From: Lachnospiraceae bacterium
Lineage (GTDB): Bacteria; Bacillota; Clostridia; Lachnospirales; Lachnospiraceae
Assembly (NCBI GenBank): GCA_900771955.1
Contig: CAAGPW010000045.1
Location: forward strand, 1 to 17,382
Direction of reading: 5' to 3'
DNA: 17,382 nucleotides
The notes under the pieces were generated by a model. The model was not told the DNA's origin. It saw only the letters and a program-made list of their open reading frames with translations, and did not search any database. Shown here in pieces: positions 13,469-17,382 of this stretch. A program made the position numbers and the translations under genes. How positions within the stretch are numbered: position 1 is the stretch's first letter; every line of letters begins with the position of its first letter.

Positions 13469-14746
13469 TTATTTCGCCTCATCGATCGCTTTTCCGATGT
13501 CATGACGCATATACTTATTTGCGAAGTCTACCCACTCTGTCGCAGCATAGGCATTGGCTCTCGCTTCTTTTAAGGTAGCCCCCTTCGCCGTCACACCAAG
13601 CACACGTCCGCCGTTCGTGACGATCCTGCCGTTTTCATCAAATTTGGTTCCGGCATGAAAGCAGTAATAGCCGTCTTTTCCGTCAAAGTTTTCAAGTCCC
13701 TTGATCTCAAATCCTTTTTCGTAGGATACCGGATATCCATCTGACGCAAGTACCACGCAGACTGCTGCGTTATCCTCAAACTGCAGATCGATCGTATCAA
13801 GCTTTCCATCCACGCAGGCTTCCATCACATCGATGATGTCATTTTTCATACGCGGCAGCACAACCTGTGCCTCCGGATCTCCGAAACGCGCATTGTACTC
13901 TAATACCTTTGGTCCGTCTTCGGTGAGCATCAGTCCAAAGAAGATGACACCGGTAAACGGTCTGCCTTCTTTTGCCATCGCATCGACCGTTGCCTGATAA
14001 ATGTATTTTTTGCAGAAATCATCCACTTCTTCTGTATAGAACGGGCTCGGGGAAAAGTTACCCATTCCTCCGGTATTTAAGCCTTGATCCCCGTCTTTCG
14101 CGCGCTTGTGATCCTGCGCGGATGACATGATCTTAATTGTTTTTCCGTCTACAAAAGAAAGTACGGAAACTTCTCGTCCGGTCATAAACTCTTCAATGAC
14201 CATTGTGTTTCCGGACGCACCGAATTTCTTGTCTTCCATGATCTCCTTGACGCCTGCTTTCGCTTCGTCTAAATTTTCACAGATCAAAACGCCCTTTCCA
14301 AGCGCCAGACCGTCTGCCTTTAACACGATTGGGAATTTTGCATGCTCCAAATATGCAACCGCCGCTTTCGGATCGGTAAAGTTCTCATATGCCGCCGTCG
14401 GGATATTGTATTTTTTCATCAGATCCTTGGAAAATGCCTTGGAGCCTTCTAAGATCGCCGCATTCTTCTTCGGTCCGAATACGCGCAGTCCCTCTGCCTC
14501 AAAGACATCCACGATTCCGCCAACGAGCGGATCGTCCATACCGATGATCGTAAAGTCAATCTCTTTTTCTTTCGCGAACGCAACCAGTTTGTCAAATTCC
14601 ATGGCTCCGATCGGAACGCACTCCGCAAGTGCTGCGATTCCCGCATTTCCAGGTGCGCAGTATATCTTATCCACACGCGGACTCTTTGCCACGCTGGTCA
14701 CAATGGCATGTTCTCTGCCGCCGCTGCCGACTACCAATACCTTCAT
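13469..14746 (-). CDS. purD: Phosphoribosylamine-glycine ligase (GAR synthetase)
   Basis: This enzyme performs step two of de novo purine synthesis, joining glycine to phosphoribosylamine with ATP. The 425-residue protein has the normal length. It begins MKVLVVGSGGREHAIV, the PurD N-terminal nucleotide-binding signature. The ATP-grasp domain follows, with LKADGLALGKGVLI, then QDHKRAKDGDQGLNTGGMG and LEYNARFGDPEAQ. The C-terminal domain ends near the usual length with no fusion to PurN or PurM. The frame is open 11 codons further upstream, directly abutting the purN stop, but the MKVLVVG start has GAAGGAG 8 bases before it and matches the family. It is the last gene of purM-purN-purD and is followed by a strong terminator. 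Confidence 0.96.
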   Translation of the reverse strand: MKVLVVGSGGREHAIVTSVAKSPRVDKIYCAPGNAGIAALAECVPIGAMEFDKLVAFAKEKEIDFTIIGMDDPLVGGIVDVFEAEGLRVFGPKKNAAILEGSKAFSKDLMKKYNIPTAAYENFTDPKAAVAYLEHAKFPIVLKADGLALGKGVLICENLDEAKAGVKEIMEDKKFGASGNTMVIEEFMTGREVSVLSFVDGKTIKIMSSAQDHKRAKDGDQGLNTGGMGNFSPSPFYTEEVDDFCKKYIYQATVDAMAKEGRPFTGVIFFGLMLTEDGPKVLEYNARFGDPEAQVVLPRMKNDIIDVMEACVDGKLDTIDLQFEDNAAVCVVLASDGYPVSYEKGFEIKGLENFDGKDGYYCFHAGTKFDENGRIVTNGGRVLGVTAKGATLKEARANAYAATEWVDFANKYMRHDIGKAIDEAK

Positions 14747-14779
14747 ATCTGTTTCTCCTTCCATTGCTGCCTGAGTCAT

Positions 14780-15403
14780 TTATTTTATATGTACTTTTCC
14801 GTTTTCTACTGTCACTTTTCCATTCGCTATGAGGTCGATCGCCTGCGGCATGATCTTCCACTCCGCCTGTTCCATAACGCGTCGCTGTAAGATCTCCGGG
14901 GTATCTCCCTCCTCGACCGCTACTGCTTTCTGTAAAATGATCGGACCTGTGTCCGTTCCCTCATCCACAAAATGCACTGTGGCTCCGGTTATTTTTACCC
15001 CGCGCGAAAGCGCACCCTCGTGTACCTTTAATCCATAATAGCCTGTTCCGCAAAAAGACGGAATCAGGGATGGATGGATATTTATGATCCGGTTTTCGTA
15101 TTTTTTTATCATCATTTCCGGTATCACAACGAGGAATCCGGCAAGCACCACAAGATCCACCGCATAGGAATCCAGCTTTTCAAGGAATGCCTGATTGAAC
15201 GCCGCGCGATCCGGGTAATCCTTCGGCGATATGCAGACCGCTTCGATATTATGCTTTCTCGCGCGCTCTAAGGCATACGCGTCCCGGTTGTTACTGATCA
15301 CAACCGAAACTGCCGCGTTTGTGATCGTTCCGTTGTCAATGGCATCTAAGATCGCCTGAAGATTGGTTCCGCCACCGGAAACCAGTACCGCAACTTTTAG
15401 CAT
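14780..15403 (-). CDS. purN: Phosphoribosylglycinamide formyltransferase (folate-dependent)
   Basis: This enzyme performs step three of purine synthesis, transferring a formyl group from 10-formyl-tetrahydrofolate to GAR. The 207-residue protein starts MLKVAVLVSGGGTNLQAIL. The catalytic triad equivalent to E. coli N106/H108/D144 is N108, H110 (INIHPSLIPSF) and D151 (HFVDEGTDTGPI). There is a short insertion of about five residues between these elements (FCGTGYYGLKVHEGALSRG) relative to E. coli. AAGGGAG lies 7 bases before the ATG. The ATG overlaps the purM stop by 7 bases, which points to translational coupling. The purD start is 33 bases downstream. Confidence 0.96.
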   Translation of the reverse strand: MLKVAVLVSGGGTNLQAILDAIDNGTITNAAVSVVISNNRDAYALERARKHNIEAVCISPKDYPDRAAFNQAFLEKLDSYAVDLVVLAGFLVVIPEMMIKKYENRIINIHPSLIPSFCGTGYYGLKVHEGALSRGVKITGATVHFVDEGTDTGPIILQKAVAVEEGDTPEILQRRVMEQAEWKIMPQAIDLIANGKVTVENGKVHIK

Positions 15404-16422
15404 AAGGTTACTCCCTTTTCTCCGTCCTCGATCTTTCCTACTACATACGGTGTCTCTCCTGCCGCGCGGATCGCGTCCATCGCCTTGTCGGCGTCAGCCG
15501 GATCTACCGCAAGTACCATACCAAGTCCCATATTGTAGGTATTGTACATCATCTTTTCATCTACGTTTCCTTCTCTTGCCATCATGGTAAAGATCGGCGG
15601 GATCGGATAGCTTGCCTTCTCGATCACTGCGCGCTTTCCTTCCGGAAGCATTCTCGGAACATTTTCATAGAAACCGCCACCCGTGATATGGCTGCATGCC
15701 TTCACGCGGACACCCGCTTCTTTGATGGAGTGCAGTGCCTTCACATAGATCTTTGTCGGTGCGAGCAGCGCATTGCCAAGCGTTGTGCCAAGCTCGTCAT
15801 GATACTCATTTAAGGTCTCCGCATCCATTTTAAAGATCTTGCGCACCAGGGAGAATCCGTTGGAATGTACGCCGGAAGATGCCATACCAATCAGGACATC
15901 TCCCGCCTTTAATTCCTTTCCGGTGATGATGTCCTTTTCATCTACGACACCAACTGCAAATCCTGCAAGATCATATTCGTCTTCCGGCATAAGTCCCGGA
16001 TGTTCTGCGGTCTCACCTCCGATCAGCGCTGCGGAAGACTGCTTGCAGCCTTCTGCGACACCGCTTACGATGGCAGCTATCTTTTCCGGAATATTCTTCC
16101 CACATGCAATATAGTCTAAGAAAAATAATGGTTCACCGCCTGCGCAGGCAATATCATTGACACACATGGCTACACAGTCAATACCGATCGTATCATGCTT
16201 GTCCATGATGAACGCCAATTTCAGTTTGGTTCCCACGCCGTCTGTACCGGAAACTAAGGTAGGTTTCTCCATGTTTTTAAATGCTTCCATGGAAAACGCA
16301 CCCGAAAAGCCTCCGAGGTTGGTAAGAACCTCCGGGCGCATGGTACCCTGTACGTATTTTTTCATTAACTCCACAGATTTGTAACCAGCTTCGATATCAA
16401 CACCTGCGTTCTTGTAATCCAT
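15397..16422 (-). CDS. purM: Phosphoribosylformylglycinamidine cyclo-ligase (AIR synthetase)
   Basis: This enzyme closes the imidazole ring in step five of purine synthesis, converting FGAM plus ATP to AIR. The 341-residue length is normal. Family motifs seen in order are MDYKNAGVDIEAG at the N terminus, VSGTDGVGTKLKLAF, GGETAEHPGLMP, SSGVHSNGFSLVRKI and HITGGGFYENVPRML. AGGAGG lies 7 bases before the ATG. It is the first gene of the purM-purN-purD unit, with its own predicted promoter 40-75 bases upstream and a 17-bp palindrome further upstream. It is separated from purE by a terminator. Confidence 0.97.
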   Translation of the reverse strand: MDYKNAGVDIEAGYKSVELMKKYVQGTMRPEVLTNLGGFSGAFSMEAFKNMEKPTLVSGTDGVGTKLKLAFIMDKHDTIGIDCVAMCVNDIACAGGEPLFFLDYIACGKNIPEKIAAIVSGVAEGCKQSSAALIGGETAEHPGLMPEDEYDLAGFAVGVVDEKDIITGKELKAGDVLIGMASSGVHSNGFSLVRKIFKMDAETLNEYHDELGTTLGNALLAPTKIYVKALHSIKEAGVRVKACSHITGGGFYENVPRMLPEGKRAVIEKASYPIPPIFTMMAREGNVDEKMMYNTYNMGLGMVLAVDPADADKAMDAIRAAGETPYVVGKIEDGEKGVTLC

Positions 16423-16467
16423 TTTCTTTCCTCCTGTTTACTTTGCTATTTCATTTGTCATAGTTTC

Positions 16468-16497
16468 ATTGTAACTTGAAACCCGAAAGATTTCCAA
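16468..16497 (-). promoter_or_regulatory. Predicted sigma-A promoter of purM-purN-purD
   Basis: TTGGAA (16497-16492), an 18-base spacer and TACAAT (16473-16468). The transcription start would be near 16461, giving a leader of about 40 bases. It closely resembles the purE promoter in hexamers, spacer length and flanks. Confidence 0.65.
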
Positions 16498-16534
16498 TTA
16501 TATATTATTATATTTCCTATTAGTTTTTCTAATT

Positions 16535-16551
16535 AATAGTGAGTCACTATT
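16535..16551. promoter_or_regulatory. Perfect 17-bp palindrome upstream of the purM promoter (candidate operator)
   Basis: AATAGTGA-G-TCACTATT is an 8+1+8 perfect inverted repeat centred about 80 bases upstream of the predicted purM transcription start. It is flanked by very AT-rich DNA. It is not part of the purE terminator (16577-16603) and is placed like an activator or distal repressor site. Confidence 0.45.
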
Positions 16552-16571
16552 TGTTTCTGCTTATAATATCA

Positions 16572-16603
16572 CAAAAGAGAGATACCCCTTTAAAGTATCT
16601 CTC
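16572..16603 (-). terminator. Rho-independent terminator of purE
   Basis: GAGAGATAC and GTATCTCTC (16603-16595 with 16585-16577) form a 9-bp stem followed by TTTTGTG on the minus strand. It starts about 20 bases after the purE stop, so purE is transcribed separately from purM. Confidence 0.85.
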
Positions 16604-16622
16604 CATTCTGCTCATGCATGTT

Positions 16623-17129
16623 CTATTTTGTATAGTTCTTATAGCCGACTTCCTGCAGCTTTGCATCCTTTGCCTGCACCTGCTCTTTTAATTCCTTTGC
16701 GTAATCCTTTAATTTCTGAAGCAGTGCTGCATCCGATGTAGCAAGGATCTTTGCTGCCAGAAGACCTGCATTGGCACCGCCGTTGATCGCTACGGTCGCA
16801 ACCGGGATTCCGGACGGCATCTGAACGATCGAATACAGGGAATCACGTCCGCCAAGTGAAGTCGTATGCATCGGGATACCGATGACCGGCATCGGGAAGA
16901 TTGCTGCGCACATGCCCGGAAGATGAGCTGCCATTCCCGCACCTGCAATGATGACCTTAAAGCCCTTTTCTTCCGCAGTCTTTGCATATTCAAAAAATAC
17001 ATCCGGTTCTCTGTGGGCTGAGATGATCGTCATCTCATAGTCAATTCCAAGCTGTTCCAAGATATCAGCGGCTTTTGCCATAACCGGCATATCCGAGTCG
17101 CTTCCCATTACGATTCCTACTTTTGCCAT
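16623..17129 (-). CDS. purE: N5-carboxyaminoimidazole ribonucleotide mutase
   Basis: This is class I PurE, which converts N5-CAIR to CAIR in de novo purine synthesis. The 168-residue protein starts MAKVGIVMGSDSDMPVM, the phosphate-binding loop with Ser10. It carries the catalytic-site SAHREPD (H39, R40), then IAGAGMAAHLPGM and PMHTTSLGGRDSLYSIVQMP. The C terminus has a lysine-rich helix (KLKDYAKELKEQVQAK). A class I enzyme normally works with the PurK carboxylase, which is not in the window. GAAGGAG lies 8 bases before the ATG. It has its own promoter and terminator, 200 bases ahead of purM. Confidence 0.97.
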   Translation of the reverse strand: MAKVGIVMGSDSDMPVMAKAADILEQLGIDYEMTIISAHREPDVFFEYAKTAEEKGFKVIIAGAGMAAHLPGMCAAIFPMPVIGIPMHTTSLGGRDSLYSIVQMPSGIPVATVAINGGANAGLLAAKILATSDAALLQKLKDYAKELKEQVQAKDAKLQEVGYKNYTK

Positions 17130-17166
17130 GATTCATTCTCCTTCGTCATTTCGTCTGTTTATGATG

Positions 17167-17196
17167 ATTTTATTGTAACTGCTTTTTCTTTAGAAA
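17167..17196 (-). promoter_or_regulatory. Predicted sigma-A promoter of purE (approximate coordinates)
   Basis: On the minus strand TTGGAT, an 18-base spacer and TACAAT lie about 40 to 70 bases upstream of purE. AATTGGA before the -35 and GTTACAAT at the -10 are shared with the purM promoter, which suggests the two pur units are co-regulated. No purine riboswitch fits in the short leader. Confidence 0.6.
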
Positions 17197-17243
17197 TCCA
17201 ATTAATAATATTACTGTCTTTTATAAGATTTTCTTATAATATT

Positions 17244-17382
17244 CTACAGTGGCTCGTTGAGCTTTTCTGTTCCGGGAACCACGAAACGTCCGTCCCGGAT
17301 GATGTCCGCCGTGCTTCCGTCTTCGCGGATCACCGTGATCGTGCCAAGCTCATCATATGGGATCGTAATATCCGTATGACAG
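17244..17382 (-). CDS. C-terminal fragment of unidentified protein, possibly an M29-type aminopeptidase
   Basis: An open minus-strand frame enters at the window edge and ends at TAG 17246-17244, about 115 bases before purE. The visible 45 residues include CHTDITIPYDELGTITVIRE and RDGRFVVPGTEKLNEPL. A His-x-Asp followed by short strands and a final DGRFVVPG stretch recalls the C terminus of M29 (aminopeptidase T-like) metallopeptidases, but this is a resemblance from memory and is weak. Only an AT-rich, short stem (TTATAAG/CTTATAA) without a U-tract follows, so termination before purE is uncertain. Confidence 0.6.
   Translation of the reverse strand, partial: CHTDITIPYDELGTITVIREDGSTADIIRDGRFVVPGTEKLNEPL

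Noticed and set aside
14747..14779. Upstream start of purD directly abutting the purN stop
   Set aside because: PurD begins at MKVLVVGSGGREH in the family and GAAGGAG sits correctly before that ATG.
17220..17241. Terminator after the partial gene at 17244
   Set aside because: The TTATAAG/CTTATAA stem is short, entirely AT-rich except one pair, and has no U-tract.
17130..17243. Purine riboswitch upstream of purE
   Set aside because: The predicted leader is only about 35 bases and lacks the conserved three-way-junction elements.
1..17382. Mobile element, prophage or CRISPR origin for the peptidase/sigma block
   Set aside because: No transposase, integrase, terminal repeats or regular spacer array were seen; codon use in the block looks like that of its neighbours.

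Overview
The window looks like chromosomal DNA of a low-to-mid GC Firmicute, most likely a Lachnospiraceae-type Clostridium relative (inference). The support is strong AGGAGG ribosome sites before almost every gene, a B. subtilis-type ThyA, an IlvB with a Cys-rich insert, lipoprotein clostripain-family (C11) peptidases, and the tight purM-purN-purD order. All sixteen annotated full or partial protein genes, and the one candidate small ORF, lie on the minus strand. Read in transcription order, the window therefore runs from position 17382 down to 1. I see no rRNA, tRNA, CRISPR array, insertion sequence or phage gene.

In transcription order: (1) 17382-17244 is the C-terminal tail of an unidentified protein, possibly an M29-type aminopeptidase. 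(2) 17129-13469 is de novo purine synthesis. purE has its own promoter and terminator; purM-purN-purD form a second unit whose promoter closely resembles that of purE. (3) 13398-7859 is an accessory-looking block: a C11 lipoprotein peptidase, then an ECF sigma factor, a membrane-anchored putative anti-sigma factor, and a second C11 lipoprotein peptidase paralogous to the first. The first peptidase has a long structured leader with an ECF-like -35 element, a perfect palindrome over the predicted start of transcription, and a possible 46-codon small ORF ending one base before the peptidase ATG. (4) 7849-3163 is one tightly spaced cluster thyA-folA-AEC family transporter-ilvB-ilvN, which links thymidylate/folate metabolism with the first step of branched-chain amino acid synthesis. 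(5) pyk and ilvE each have their own promoter and terminator; ilvE carries a 13/15 match to the CodY box. (6) 72-1 is the start of an unidentified gene.

Most of the window is housekeeping metabolism: pyruvate kinase makes the pyruvate that IlvBN condenses, IlvE performs the last step of Val/Leu/Ile synthesis, ThyA and FolA cycle folate, and PurN uses a formyl-folate. The part most worth testing is the peptidase/ECF-sigma/anti-sigma/peptidase block. Its layout suggests a cell-envelope signalling module in which surface C11 peptidases are either regulated by the sigma factor or act on the anti-sigma factor. That function is inference; only the gene content and the sites are seen directly.
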